DNA of 64,000 nt from Micromonospora sp. NBRC 110009 (GTDB lineage: Bacteria > Actinomycetota > Actinomycetes > Mycobacteriales > Micromonosporaceae). The DNA lies in the NCBI RefSeq assembly GCF_030518795.1, contig NZ_CP130427.1:4216001-4280000 (forward strand), read 5' to 3'. The notes under the pieces were generated by a model. The model worked only from the letters and a program-made list of their open reading frames with translations, was not told where the DNA came from and searched no databases. Every line of letters starts with the position of its first letter. Position 1 is the stretch's first letter. A program made the position numbers and the translations under genes. Below are positions 1-8,284 of this stretch, in pieces.

Positions 1-296
1 GGGCGCTGCCCGACTCGGCGGACCCGGAACGCGGCCTCGACCCGGTGGCCGAGGCGGTGGCCGGGGCCGGGGCGCTGCGGCTGGCCGGCCTGATGGCGGT
101 GGCGCCGCTGGGCTGGGCGCCGGAGCGGGCCTTCGCTCGGCTGGCCGAGGTGGCGGAGCGATTCCGCGGCCGGCATCCGGAGGCGACGGTGTTGTCGGCC
201 GGCATGAGTGGCGATCTGGAAATTGCGATCGGGTACGGCGCGACACATGTCCGCGTCGGCAGCGCGTTGCTCGGAATGCGTCCCACGCTGCGGTAG
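1..296 (+). CDS. YggS/PLPBP-family PLP-binding protein (C-terminal end only)
   Basis: The window opens inside this gene: the last 97 codons are read in the frame ending with TAG at 294-296. The C-terminus carries the family hallmark LSAGMSGDLEIAI, followed by GATHVRVGSALLG, which in this fold forms the PLP-phosphate-binding end of the barrel. The family (YggS, human PLPBP) binds pyridoxal phosphate without a known catalytic role and affects vitamin B6 and amino-acid homeostasis. In actinobacteria it normally lies between ftsZ/pgeF and sepF, and sepF does follow here, so ftsZ is expected just left of the window. The N-terminal half with the PLP lysine is not visible. Confidence 0.88.
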   Translation, partial: ALPDSADPERGLDPVAEAVAGAGALRLAGLMAVAPLGWAPERAFARLAEVAERFRGRHPEATVLSAGMSGDLEIAIGYGATHVRVGSALLGMRPTLR

Positions 297-492
297 CCTG
301 ACTGCGAAAGAAGCAAATTACATCAGTGTTGTTCAGGAACGGCGTTCCCGTAGCCGGGGGCCGTGGCGGGCGGATCGCGAATCGCTCGCCAGGGGATTGC
401 CGATCCGGTCCGGTGGGCACTTCATGGTCCACTCGTGATCAAGCGACACGGCACGGGGGCGCGTGCCGCACGGCGGACGGAAGGGCGCGGGG

Positions 493-1188
493 ATGGGTGC
501 ACTGCGCAAGGCGGGGGTCTGGCTCGGACTCGTCGAGGAGGATGACGAGCGGGCCTACGACGACGGTGGCTACGACAAGGGTGGCTACCGGGACTCGCGT
601 TACCGGTCGAGCCGGTACGCGGAGGAGTTCGCCGACGACGAGGACGAGGAGTCCGAGGAGCCGCCGGCGACCCGGGGCCGGGTCGGCGACCGGGGTCGGC
701 TGAGCGAGCGCGGCGCGAGCCGCGCCGTCGACACCGAGCGGGCCGAGGTCGAGCGTCCGGAGCGGACGGAGCGGTCCAGCGTCCGGTCCATCACCCGGTC
801 CGGAGCCGGGGAGACCTCCGGGGCGCTGACCTACCACACCCGGGACAACCTCGCCCTCGCGCCGCAGGTGCAGCCGCGGGAGCGGGCGGTGGCCGCCGAG
901 GACGAGCAGCGCTACCAGATCACCACGCTGCACCCGACCACCTACCGCGAGGCGCGCACCATCGGTGAGCACTTCCGCGACGGGGTGCCGGTGATCATCA
1001 ACCTCACCGAGATGGACGAGGCGGACGCCCGCCGGCTGGTGGACTTCGCCGCCGGGCTCGCGTTCGGGCTGCGCGGTACGATCGAGCGCGTGACCAACCG
1101 GGTGTTCCTGCTCTCACCGGCCAATGTCCAGGTCACCGCGGAGGACAAGGCCAAGATCGCTGAGGGCGGCTTTTTCAGCCTGAGCTAG
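493..1188 (+). CDS. sepF: SepF cell-division protein
   Basis: 231 residues from ATG 493 (MGALRKAGVWLGLVEED), the usual start of actinobacterial SepF: a short amphipathic membrane-targeting helix. Residues about 20-140 are an acidic/arginine-rich disordered linker. The SepF domain runs from about residue 141 (YQITTLHPTTY) to the end, with PVIINLTEMDEADARRLVDF and the closing GGFFSLS. SepF polymerises at the membrane and anchors FtsZ; in actinobacteria, which lack FtsA, it is the main FtsZ membrane tether. An upstream in-frame ATG at 463 would add ten basic residues that do not fit the family. The neighbours yggS, yggT and divIVA are the expected ones. The 196 bases between yggS and sepF hold only a weak promoter-like TTGTTC at 329. 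Confidence 0.95.
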   Translation: MGALRKAGVWLGLVEEDDERAYDDGGYDKGGYRDSRYRSSRYAEEFADDEDEESEEPPATRGRVGDRGRLSERGASRAVDTERAEVERPERTERSSVRSITRSGAGETSGALTYHTRDNLALAPQVQPRERAVAAEDEQRYQITTLHPTTYREARTIGEHFRDGVPVIINLTEMDEADARRLVDFAAGLAFGLRGTIERVTNRVFLLSPANVQVTAEDKAKIAEGGFFSLS

Positions 1189-1216
1189 CCCGCAAGACCG
1201 AGGGGCGTCGCCTGCC

Positions 1217-1522
1217 GTGTTGTCGATCCTGTTCCAGGTGCTGTACCTGCTGCTGTACCTGTTCCTGCTTGTGCTGTTGGCCCGATTTGTCCTCAGCGCC
1301 GTTCTGGCCTACGGTCGCCGCTGGCAACCGGGGCGCGGAGCGTCGGCCGGACTGGAATTGGTGTGGAGCGTCACTGATCCGCCCCTGCGCGCGTTGAGGC
1401 GTGTGATCCCACCACTGCGAATTGGTAGCGTGAGCGTCGACCTGGCCTCTCTTGTGCTCCTGGTTATCCTGTTCGTGCTGATGGAGTTCGTGTTAGGGCG
1501 CCTGATCTCGGCTTTCGCCTGA
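1217..1522 (+). CDS. YggT-family membrane protein
   Basis: 101 residues from a GTG at 1217, 28 bases after sepF. Two long hydrophobic segments (about residues 2-30 and 72-98) flank a basic middle with the family motif TDPPLRALRRVIPPLRIG. YggT proteins are small integral membrane proteins of uncertain role, almost always encoded between sepF and divIVA in Gram-positive bacteria and linked to the divisome or envelope. A rare TTA leucine codon lies at 1493-1495 (within EFVLGRL), notable in a genome this GC-rich because such codons are read only by the bldA-type tRNA. Confidence 0.9.
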   Translation: MLSILFQVLYLLLYLFLLVLLARFVLSAVLAYGRRWQPGRGASAGLELVWSVTDPPLRALRRVIPPLRIGSVSVDLASLVLLVILFVLMEFVLGRLISAFA

Positions 1523-1563
1523 CCAGAGTGCTTTCGCGGCCGCAACTGACCCGAGGAGTTTCG

Positions 1564-2364
1564 ATGCCGCTGACCCCGGCCGACGTTCACAACGTCGCCT
1601 TCAAAAAGCCGCCGATCGGCAAGCGGGGGTATGACGAGGAGGAGGTCGACGCCTTCCTGGACGAGGTCGAGCGCGAGCTCGCCCGTCTGATCGAGGAGAA
1701 CAACGAGCTGCGCGCCCAGGTGGAGCGCGGGGGTCGGGGCGGCGCTCCCGCCGGCCCGGGCGGCGACGCCCGCCTCGCGGCGGAGCTCAACGACGTCAAG
1801 GCCCAGCTCGACCGCGTGCAGCGCGACAAGGCGGCCGCCGACCAGGCGGCCCGCGCCATGCAGGCCGAGCTGGAGCAGGTCCGCGCCCAGGGCGGCCCGG
1901 CCGCCGGCGCGGACGGCGAGCAGCAGGCGCTGCGGGTGCTCATGATGGCCCAGCGCACCGCCGACGACCACGTGTCGGACGCCCGCCGCGAGGCCGACCA
2001 GCTGCTCTCCGAGGCCCGTTCCAAGGCCGAGGAGGTCACCCGCGAGGCCCGCGCCAAGGCCGACGCCCTGGAGCGGGACGCCCGCCAGCGGCACCAGGAG
2101 GCCATGGGCGGCCTGGACGCCAAGCGCACCGCGCTGCAGAAGCACATCGAGGAGCTCAAGCAGTTCGAGCGCGAGTACCGCACCCGCCTCAAGGCCTACC
2201 TGGAGAGCCAACTGCGCGACCTCGACGGTCGCGGCCAGGGCCTGGAGGCCGAGATGAACCGCGAGGGCACTCGGGCCGCCGGCGGCAGCAACGGCCTCGC
2301 CGCCGCCAGCCTCGCCGGCTCCTACGGCGGCGGCCGCGCGGGCTCGCTCGAGTCCGGCCGCTGA
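1564..2364 (+). CDS. divIVA: DivIVA/Wag31 polar-growth scaffold protein
   Basis: 266 residues from ATG 1564, which follows a clear CGAGGAG ribosome-binding site. The N-terminal DivIVA domain (residues 1-60: MPLTPADVHNVAFKKPPIG, then YDEEEVDAFLDEVERELARL) binds curved membrane; a glycine/proline-rich linker near 63-72 separates it from a long coiled coil (about 73-235) rich in Glu, Arg and Ala. The final 30 residues are Gly/Ala-rich. In actinobacteria DivIVA (Wag31) marks cell poles and hyphal tips, directs peptidoglycan synthesis there and is usually essential and phosphorylated. It closes the division cluster here. Confidence 0.95.
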   Translation: MPLTPADVHNVAFKKPPIGKRGYDEEEVDAFLDEVERELARLIEENNELRAQVERGGRGGAPAGPGGDARLAAELNDVKAQLDRVQRDKAAADQAARAMQAELEQVRAQGGPAAGADGEQQALRVLMMAQRTADDHVSDARREADQLLSEARSKAEEVTREARAKADALERDARQRHQEAMGGLDAKRTALQKHIEELKQFEREYRTRLKAYLESQLRDLDGRGQGLEAEMNREGTRAAGGSNGLAAASLAGSYGGGRAGSLESGR

Positions 2365-2435
2365 GCCCGCCGCCGGCGATCGTCCCCGGACGGCCGCCGG
2401 CAGCGCAGACCGACACGACGCGGCGGGGGTGAGCC

Positions 2436-3134
2436 GTGATAGCCGCGAGCATCGTGCTCATCCTCGTCGCGGTCGTGCTCCTCGTGGCCGGGCTGGCCGG
2501 TGGGTCCAGCCCGCTGCTGATCACCTCGATCGCGGCCAGCCTGCTGGCCGCCGTGGCCCTCGTCGCGGGCGCCCGCCAGGCGGCCGCCGCCCGGACCACG
2601 GCGGACCGGACCGACCGGTCGCGCACCCGCACCGAGCCCGGCGGCCCGGCGTACGGCCCGCCGCTCGCCGAGCCGGAGATCCCGGTCCAGCACGTTCCGT
2701 CGACGGTCGGCACCGGCGCACCCGGGTGGCGGCAACCACCCGAGCCGCCGGTGGCCGACCCGGCGTCCTCGCCGCGTGAGCCGGGCGTGGCGGACCCCTA
2801 CCTGCCCCCGGGCCCGCGCGAGCCACTCCCCGAGGACGCCGTCCGGGACGCCCCGGCGCCCACCTCGCAGGCCGCCGAGGGGCCGTTCGACGGCGACCCG
2901 TCCGCGCAGTCCCTGTCCCCGGCGCAGGCCGCCCGGCTGTCCCGCCTCGACGACGAGGTCCGGGTCGTCGACGGGCAGCCCCGCTTCCACCTGGCCGACT
3001 GCCCCCACCTGGTGGGCCGGGACGACGAGCCGCTGCCCGTCGCCGAGGCGGTCGAACTCGGCTTCAGCCCGTGCGGCCGCTGCGCCCCGGCCACCGCCCT
3101 GCTCGCCGACCCGCCGCCCGGCCGAACGTGGTGA
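2436..3134 (+). CDS. Membrane-anchored protein with Ada-like zinc motif
   Basis: 232 residues from GTG 2436. Two hydrophobic helices (about residues 1-22 and 28-47) are followed by a long Pro/Glu/Arg-rich disordered region and a C-terminal mini-domain, about residues 178-222, with FHLADCPHLVGR then a helix and ELGFSPCGRC. That pattern (His-x4-Cys-x2-His, then Cys-x2-Cys) resembles the metal-binding repeat of Ada-type proteins, in which a Cys/His set binds zinc. The function is unknown; I infer a membrane-tethered zinc mini-domain facing the cytoplasm. The next gene overlaps or abuts its stop, so the two are probably co-transcribed. Confidence 0.75.
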   Translation: MIAASIVLILVAVVLLVAGLAGGSSPLLITSIAASLLAAVALVAGARQAAAARTTADRTDRSRTRTEPGGPAYGPPLAEPEIPVQHVPSTVGTGAPGWRQPPEPPVADPASSPREPGVADPYLPPGPREPLPEDAVRDAPAPTSQAAEGPFDGDPSAQSLSPAQAARLSRLDDEVRVVDGQPRFHLADCPHLVGRDDEPLPVAEAVELGFSPCGRCAPATALLADPPPGRTW

Positions 3135-3136
3135 CC

Positions 3137-3436
3137 ATGGACGCTCCGCTCACCGTCGCCGTACGGGTCAAGCCCGGCGCGTCCCGGGCCCGGGTCGGCG
3201 GTCGCTTCGACGGCCCGCACGGGCCGGCCCTGGTGATCGCGGTGAACGCGCCCCCGGTGGACGGCCGGGCCACCGAGGCGGCCCGGCGGGCCCTGGCCGA
3301 CGCCCTGGGCGTCCGGCCGGCGGCGGTCTCCCTGCGCGCCGGCGCGGCCAGCCGCGACAAGCTCTTCCTGGTCGAACGACCGGCCGCCGGGCTGCCCGAC
3401 GTGGTGCGTCGGCTGCGCGACGGATCGGCCGAGTGA
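3137..3436 (+). CDS. DUF167 (YggU-type) protein
   Basis: 99 residues from ATG 3137; a GTG at 3131 in the same frame overlaps the previous stop (GTGA) and is an equally possible start. The family signature is present: VRVKPGASRARVGG near the N-terminus, then VIAVNAPPVDGRATEAA, and a C-terminal GAASRDKLFLVE. DUF167/YggU proteins are small cytosolic alpha/beta proteins without an established biochemical role, often encoded near yggT and yggS, which fits this neighbourhood. Confidence 0.88.
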   Translation: MDAPLTVAVRVKPGASRARVGGRFDGPHGPALVIAVNAPPVDGRATEAARRALADALGVRPAAVSLRAGAASRDKLFLVERPAAGLPDVVRRLRDGSAE

Positions 3437-3458
3437 GGACCGCGCGGGCCGGTCGCGG

Positions 3459-4961
3459 ATGACGCCCGGGCTGGATCTCGGGCTGCTGCTCGGCGCGGCC
3501 GTCCTGCTGGTGGCGGTGGGCGCGGTGCGCTTCTCCACCCGGCTCGGGGTGCCGAGCCTCCTGGTCTACCTCGCGCTCGGGGTGGCGATCGGCGAGGCGG
3601 GCCTGGGCATCCGCTTCGACGACGTCGAACTGACCCGGGTCCTGGGCTTCTGCGCGCTCATCGTGATCATCGCCGAGGGTGGGTTGACCGCCCGGTGGAG
3701 CACCCTGCGCCCGGTGCTCGGGATGGCCGCCGCGCTCTCCACGGTGGGCGTGGTGGTCAGCATCGCGGTGGTCGGGGTCGTGGTGCACCTGCTGCTCGGC
3801 CTCGACTGGCGGCTGGCGCTGCTCTACGGCGCGGTGCTCTCCTCCACCGACGCGGCGGCGGTCTTCGCCACCCTGCGCCGGCTGCGCCTGCCGCCGCGCC
3901 TGGTGGCGACCCTGGAGGCCGAGTCGGGCATGAACGACGCCCCCGCGGTGATCCTGGTGCTGCTGCTCTCCCGGGACGTCGCCGCCGCCCACCCGTGGTG
4001 GTACGAGGTCCTCCTGGTCGGCTACGAGCTGGGCGTCGGCGCGGCCGTCGGGGTGGCCGCCGGCATCACCGGCCGGTACGCCCTGCGCCGCGCCGCGCTG
4101 CCCTCGGCCGGCCTCTACCCGATCGCGGTGGTCGGCTTCACCGTGCTGGCGTACGCGGCCGGCTCGGTGCTGCACGCCTCCGGCTTCCTCGCCGTCTACG
4201 TCGCCGGGGTGCTGCTCGGCAACGCGCGGCTCCCGCACCGGCAGGCGATCCTCGGCTTCGCCGACGGGCTGGCCTGGCTGGCGCAGATCGGCCTCTTCGT
4301 CCTGCTGGGGCTGCTGGTGTCGCCGAGCCGGCTGGGCGACGCGGTGCTGCCGGCCGTGGTGACCGGGCTGGCCCTGCTGCTGCTGGCCCGGCCGCTGTCG
4401 GTCGCGGTCGCCGCGCTGCCGTTCCGGTTTCCCCCGCGCGAGCAGCTCTTCCTCTCCTGGGCGGGGCTGCGCGGCGCGGTGCCGATCGTGCTGGCCACCA
4501 TCCCGCTCTCGCTCCGGGTGCCGGGCGCGGACCGGCTCTTCGACGCGGTCTTCGTGCTGGTGGTGATCTTCACTCTGCTCCAGGCCGGGACGCTCGCCCC
4601 GGCGGCCCGCCGGCTCGGGGTCACCGCGCCGGCCGAGGCGGCGGAGATCCGGGTGGAGACCGCCCCGCTGGAACGGATGCGGGCCGATCTCCTCCAGATC
4701 GAGGTGCCTCCGGGGTCCCGGCTGAGCGGGGTGCACGTGGACGAGCTGCGGCTGCCGGTGGGCGCCTCGGTGACCCTGGTGCTGCGCGACGGCGCGGGCT
4801 TCGTGCCGGGGCCGGACACCCGGCTCAAGGTGGGCGACAGTCTGCTCATCGTGGCCACCGCCGAGACGCGGGACGAGGCGGAGCGACGGCTGCGCGCGGT
4901 GAGCCGCCGGGGCCGGTTGGCCCGATGGTTTGGCGAGTACGGCGAGGACCGGGACGCTTGA
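3459..4961 (+). CDS. CPA1 cation/proton antiporter with TrkA-C domain
   Basis: 500 residues from ATG 3459. About 12 to 13 membrane helices fill residues 5-385. The CPA1 transport motifs are present: SSTDAAAVFATLRRL near residue 130 and ESGMNDAPAVIL near 155, whose acidic residues bind the exchanged ions. After the membrane part, residues about 395-490 form a cytosolic TrkA-C/RCK-C type domain (GSRLSGVHVDELRLP, then VGDSLLIVAT) expected to sense a ligand and gate the transporter. Closest known architecture is NhaP2/CvrA, a K+ (or Na+)/H+ antiporter in the cytoplasmic membrane. The exact ion cannot be read from sequence. Confidence 0.9.
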   Translation: MTPGLDLGLLLGAAVLLVAVGAVRFSTRLGVPSLLVYLALGVAIGEAGLGIRFDDVELTRVLGFCALIVIIAEGGLTARWSTLRPVLGMAAALSTVGVVVSIAVVGVVVHLLLGLDWRLALLYGAVLSSTDAAAVFATLRRLRLPPRLVATLEAESGMNDAPAVILVLLLSRDVAAAHPWWYEVLLVGYELGVGAAVGVAAGITGRYALRRAALPSAGLYPIAVVGFTVLAYAAGSVLHASGFLAVYVAGVLLGNARLPHRQAILGFADGLAWLAQIGLFVLLGLLVSPSRLGDAVLPAVVTGLALLLLARPLSVAVAALPFRFPPREQLFLSWAGLRGAVPIVLATIPLSLRVPGADRLFDAVFVLVVIFTLLQAGTLAPAARRLGVTAPAEAAEIRVETAPLERMRADLLQIEVPPGSRLSGVHVDELRLPVGASVTLVLRDGAGFVPGPDTRLKVGDSLLIVATAETRDEAERRLRAVSRRGRLARWFGEYGEDRDA

Positions 4962-5031
4962 TCTGCTAGCGTTCCCTTTGCCCCAATTGGTGGCTGTTCG
5001 GGGCTGAAACACGGTGCTACGGTGCGGCACG

Positions 5032-5060
5032 TTGTCGGACGCCTGTACGTTCCGTATCCT
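5032..5060 (+). promoter_or_regulatory. Candidate housekeeping promoter upstream of the DksA/TraR-type gene
   Basis: TTGTCG at 5032-5037 and TATCCT at 5055-5060 are separated by exactly 17 bases, close to the actinobacterial principal-sigma pattern (TTGACN-N17-TANNNT). It lies in the 223-base gap after the antiporter gene and would give a leader of about 118 bases. Read by eye; no transcript data. Confidence 0.45.
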
Positions 5061-5184
5061 TGCCACCCTCCGGAGTGCGCGGCCTTTCTGGCCCCGCGCC
5101 CGTTCTGTTCGTGGGGGACGCCGAGGCGGGTGCCCCTGCCCAGGCACCGCCGACCGCCGCGGTACGCGGCCGAGGGAGCTGACG

Positions 5185-5604
5185 ATGGCGAAGCCAGCCG
5201 ACACCAAGACCGCCGGCCGCAAGCCGGTGGCGAAGGCCACCCGCAGCGCGGCGGAGACCGAGAAGATCCGGGCCGCCCTGGCGGCCCGACGGGACGAGCT
5301 GAATGCCGAGTACGATCAGACGCTGAGCGAGATCACCGAGCTGCAGCGCGACCGGCTGACCGACTCGGCCGGGGACGACCAGGCCGACACCGGCACCAAG
5401 ACGTTCGAGCGGGAGCAGGAGATCTCCCTCGCCAACAGCATCAAGGAGCGGATCACGCAGGTCGAGCGCGCGCTGGAGCGGCTCGACGAGGGCGGCTACG
5501 GCTGGTGCGAGCGGTGCGGCAACCCGATCCCGGTGGAGCGGCTCGCCGCGTTCCCGTCGGCCACCCTCTGCGTGACCTGCAAGCAGCTGGAGGAGCGGCG
5601 CTGA
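5185..5604 (+). CDS. DksA/TraR-family C4 zinc-finger transcription factor
   Basis: 139 residues from ATG 5185, preceded by GAGGGA. The N-terminal 30 residues are basic and Ala-rich; residues 25-95 form a helical hairpin (coiled coil) with TEKIRAALAARRDELNAEY and ITELQRDRLTDSAGDDQADT; residues about 112-134 form the C4 zinc finger CERC-x17-CVTC. DksA/TraR proteins enter the RNA polymerase secondary channel and modulate initiation; actinobacterial members are shorter than E. coli DksA and are mostly uncharacterised. An alternative upstream ATG at 5014 would give a tail with no family similarity. Confidence 0.9.
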   Translation: MAKPADTKTAGRKPVAKATRSAAETEKIRAALAARRDELNAEYDQTLSEITELQRDRLTDSAGDDQADTGTKTFEREQEISLANSIKERITQVERALERLDEGGYGWCERCGNPIPVERLAAFPSATLCVTCKQLEERR

Positions 5605-5628
5605 GGTCGGTTCCCCAGCGGCCGTAGG

Positions 5629-5653
5629 TCAGCCGGTGCGGAGCACCGGCTGA
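5629..5653 (+). terminator. Perfect hairpin between the DksA/TraR-type gene and lspA
   Basis: An 11-bp perfect stem (TCAGCCGGTGC with GCACCGGCTGA) around a 3-base loop GGA begins 24 bases after the upstream stop. There is no T-tract, typical of actinobacterial I-shaped terminators. It could alternatively act as a processing site, because lspA begins only 19 bases later. Confidence 0.5.
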
Positions 5654-5672
5654 GAGCGTCGATGGGGAGCAG

Positions 5673-6293
5673 ATGACCGCAGCACCGCCCGCCGGGTCCG
5701 ACACCGTCGAGTCGGGTGGCCGGACGCCCCGCCGCAAGGCGGTCGGGGTCCTGCTCACCGTCGCCCTGGTCGCGCTCGCCGCCGACCTGGTGACCAAGCA
5801 GCTCGCCCTGTCGTCGCTCACCGGCCGGGGCCCGGTCTCGCTGCTCGGCGGCAGCGTCTACCTCACCCTGACCCGTAACAGCGGCGCGGCGTGGAGCATC
5901 GGCGCCGAGCACACCTGGGTCTTCCCGCTGATCACCATCGGCGTGATCACCTGGATCGGCTGGATGGCGCTGCGGCTGCGGTCGCTGCCCTGGGCCGTCT
6001 CGCTCGGACTGGTGCTGGGCGGCGCCCTGGGCAACCTGTCCGACCGGATCTTCCGGGCCCCCGGGCACTTCGTCGGCCACGTGGTCGACATGGTCAGCCT
6101 CTTCGACCCGTACGGGCAGGTCTGGCCGGTGTTCAACCTGGCCGACAGCTCCCTGGTCTGCGGGGTGCTCCTCGCGGTGCTGCTGGAGCTGACCGGCCGG
6201 CAGCGCGACGGCAGCCGGGCCGGCGCCGAGCGGGACCGGGCCGGGGAGCCCACCGGGGCGAGCCCCGACGGCGAGTCCCGGGGGCGGGCGTGA
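5673..6293 (+). CDS. lspA: Lipoprotein signal peptidase (signal peptidase II)
   Basis: 206 residues from ATG 5673 with GGGGAG as ribosome-binding site. Four membrane helices span about residues 25-175. The catalytic aspartates are in GNLSDRIFR and FNLADSS, and the conserved TLTRNSGAAWS segment is present near residue 67. The enzyme cleaves the signal peptide of prolipoproteins after Lgt has added diacylglycerol to the cysteine; lgt is also in this window at 42.3 kb. The last 35 residues are a hydrophilic Arg/Gly/Glu tail, a common high-GC extension. The stop overlaps the start of the next gene (GTGA), so translation is probably coupled. Confidence 0.95.
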   Translation: MTAAPPAGSDTVESGGRTPRRKAVGVLLTVALVALAADLVTKQLALSSLTGRGPVSLLGGSVYLTLTRNSGAAWSIGAEHTWVFPLITIGVITWIGWMALRLRSLPWAVSLGLVLGGALGNLSDRIFRAPGHFVGHVVDMVSLFDPYGQVWPVFNLADSSLVCGVLLAVLLELTGRQRDGSRAGAERDRAGEPTGASPDGESRGRA

Positions 6294-7234
6294 CGTCCGC
6301 GTTCGCCGCCGGCGGCGACCACCGTTCCCTGCCCGTCCCGGACGGCCTCGACGGCATGCGCCTGGACCAGGCCGTCGCCCGGCTCTTCGGGCTCTCCCGC
6401 ACCGCCTCGGCGGGGCTCGTCGACGCCGGGGACGCGCTCGTCGACGGGGTGGCCCGACCCAACTCGCACAAGGTCAAGGCGGGTTCCTGGCTGGAGGTCA
6501 CGCTGCCCGCGCCGGCCGCCCCGCCGACCGTGGTGCCGCAGGCCGTGCCGGGCCTGACCGTGGTCTACGCCGACGACGACATCGTGGTGGTGGACAAGCC
6601 GGTCGGGGTGGCCGCCCACCCCAGCCCCGGCTGGACCGGCCCGACGGTGATCGGTGGGCTGGCCGGGATCGGCCACCGGATCTCCACCAGCGGCGCCGCC
6701 GAGCGGCAGGGCGTGGTGCACCGGCTGGACGTGGGCACCACCGGGGTCATGGTGGTGGCCAAGAGCGAGCAGGCGTACACGGCGTTGAAGCGCGCCTTCA
6801 AGTACCGCGAGGTGGAGAAGCGCTACCACGCCGTGGTGCAGGGCCACCCCGACCCGCTGCGCGGCACCATCGACGCGCCGATCGACCGGCACCCGCACCA
6901 CGACTACCGCTGGGCGGTGGTCTCCGGCGGCAAGCCGAGTGTCACCCATTACGACACCCTTGAGGCGTTCCCGGCGGCCAGCCTGCTCGACGTGCGGCTG
7001 GAGACCGGGCGTACCCACCAGATCCGGGTGCACTTCTCCACGCTGCGGCACCCCTGCGTGGGCGACCTGACCTACGGCGCCGACCCGACCCTGTCGGCCC
7101 GGCTCGGGCTGGCCCGGCAGTGGCTGCACGCCCGCTCGCTGAGCTTCCTGCACCCGCGCACCGGCGACGAGGTCACCTTCGTCAGCGAGTACCCGGACGA
7201 CCTGGCCCGGGCGCTGGAGATCCTGCGCGACTGA
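6290..7234 (+). CDS. RluD-type 23S rRNA pseudouridine synthase
   Basis: 314 residues from a GTG at 6290 overlapping the lspA stop by four bases. An S4 RNA-binding domain occupies about residues 18-80 (LDQAVARLFGLSRTAS). The catalytic domain follows with VVVDKPVGVAAHPSPGWTG and the active-site motif HRLDVGTTGVMV, with the catalytic aspartate near residue 147, then GRTHQIRVH. This is the RluA/RluD family, which isomerises specific uridines of 23S rRNA; the lspA-rluD pairing is conserved widely. The exact target uridines are inferred, not visible. Confidence 0.93.
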   Translation: MTSAFAAGGDHRSLPVPDGLDGMRLDQAVARLFGLSRTASAGLVDAGDALVDGVARPNSHKVKAGSWLEVTLPAPAAPPTVVPQAVPGLTVVYADDDIVVVDKPVGVAAHPSPGWTGPTVIGGLAGIGHRISTSGAAERQGVVHRLDVGTTGVMVVAKSEQAYTALKRAFKYREVEKRYHAVVQGHPDPLRGTIDAPIDRHPHHDYRWAVVSGGKPSVTHYDTLEAFPAASLLDVRLETGRTHQIRVHFSTLRHPCVGDLTYGADPTLSARLGLARQWLHARSLSFLHPRTGDEVTFVSEYPDDLARALEILRD

Positions 7235-7269
7235 CGCCGCCCGACCGACCGTCCGACGAGGGAAGCACC

Positions 7270-8145
7270 GTGCCCGCCGAGCTACCGCCGCGCCCGTCGC
7301 GGTCCGCCGCGCTCACCTGGATCGCCCTCGCGTGCGCGCTGGTGGTGCTGGTGGTCGTGGTCGTGCAGCGGCGCGACGAGCCGGCGGGCGACCGGACCGT
7401 GGGCGAGGTGACCCGGGTCGGCGTGGCCGACGGCGACCCCATCCCGGGCTACCTGCGGGCCGCGGCGGCCGAGCTGACCGGGCTGGCCGCGCCGGCCGGC
7501 CCGGGGCCGGGCGACTACGCCCTGGTCTCCTTCGCCGCGTACCTGACGCCCGCGCAGGCGGCGACCGCGCTGGGTGCCACACCCGCCTCGGCGGTGGTCG
7601 CCCGGGTGCCGCTGCCCGGCCGGCAGACCGAGATCGTCCGGATCGCCGTGATGCGGGTCCCCGACGACGTGATCGCCGGCATGGCCGAGGTGGCCGCGCG
7701 CAAGGACCGGGAGGCCGCCGACTACCGGACCCGGGCCGCCGCCCCGGCGGCCTCCGCCGATCCCGAGCTGCGCCGGGTGTACGCCACCGGCGCGGCCGTC
7801 TCGGCCCGGGAGGCGGCCGCCTACCGGGCTGCCTGCGCCTGCGTGTACGCCGCGGTGGTCCGGGACGCCCCGGCGGCGCTGCGCGCCCTGGCCGGCCGCC
7901 CCGGCGTCCGCGTGGTCGACCCGGCACCGGAGGTGACGCGGCTGGACCGCACCGTGTTCACCCCGCCGCTGCCGGAGCAGCGGGAGGTGGCCCGACCGCC
8001 GGCCGACAGCGCGCTGGCCGAGCCCGCCGGCGGCCCCGGGATGGGCGATTCGTCGGAAGCCGCACCGACGGTGAGCGGATCCTCACCGGCCGCGGGCGCG
8101 GCCCCGGCCGCCCCCGGATCGCCGAATCCGGCTCCCACCTCCTGA
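7270..8145 (+). CDS. Single-pass membrane protein of unknown function
   Basis: 291 residues from GTG 7270. One transmembrane helix (about residues 14-33, LTWIALACALVVLVVVVV) follows a short basic N-terminus, so the rest is probably outside the membrane. The body is Ala/Arg/Pro-rich with YALVSFAAYLTPAQAA near residue 82, then VVARVPLPGRQTEIVRIAV, and paired cysteines in RAACACVYAAVV near residue 190. The tail (about 235-291) is low-complexity Pro/Ala/Ser. I do not recognise the family. It lies 35 bases after the pseudouridine synthase and may share its transcript. Confidence 0.7.
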   Translation: MPAELPPRPSRSAALTWIALACALVVLVVVVVQRRDEPAGDRTVGEVTRVGVADGDPIPGYLRAAAAELTGLAAPAGPGPGDYALVSFAAYLTPAQAATALGATPASAVVARVPLPGRQTEIVRIAVMRVPDDVIAGMAEVAARKDREAADYRTRAAAPAASADPELRRVYATGAAVSAREAAAYRAACACVYAAVVRDAPAALRALAGRPGVRVVDPAPEVTRLDRTVFTPPLPEQREVARPPADSALAEPAGGPGMGDSSEAAPTVSGSSPAAGAAPAAPGSPNPAPTS

Positions 8146-8284
8146 GACATTCCGTCGGCGGGCCGCTGCCCGAATCGACCGTGAGGAGAGCCACCGGGGG
8201 GATGTGCGGATAGGGGTGTGGTCCGAATAGGGTTTCGTTCGTAGCCTGTCAGGCGGAGATCGATGGGCTGGGGAGGACGAAGCC

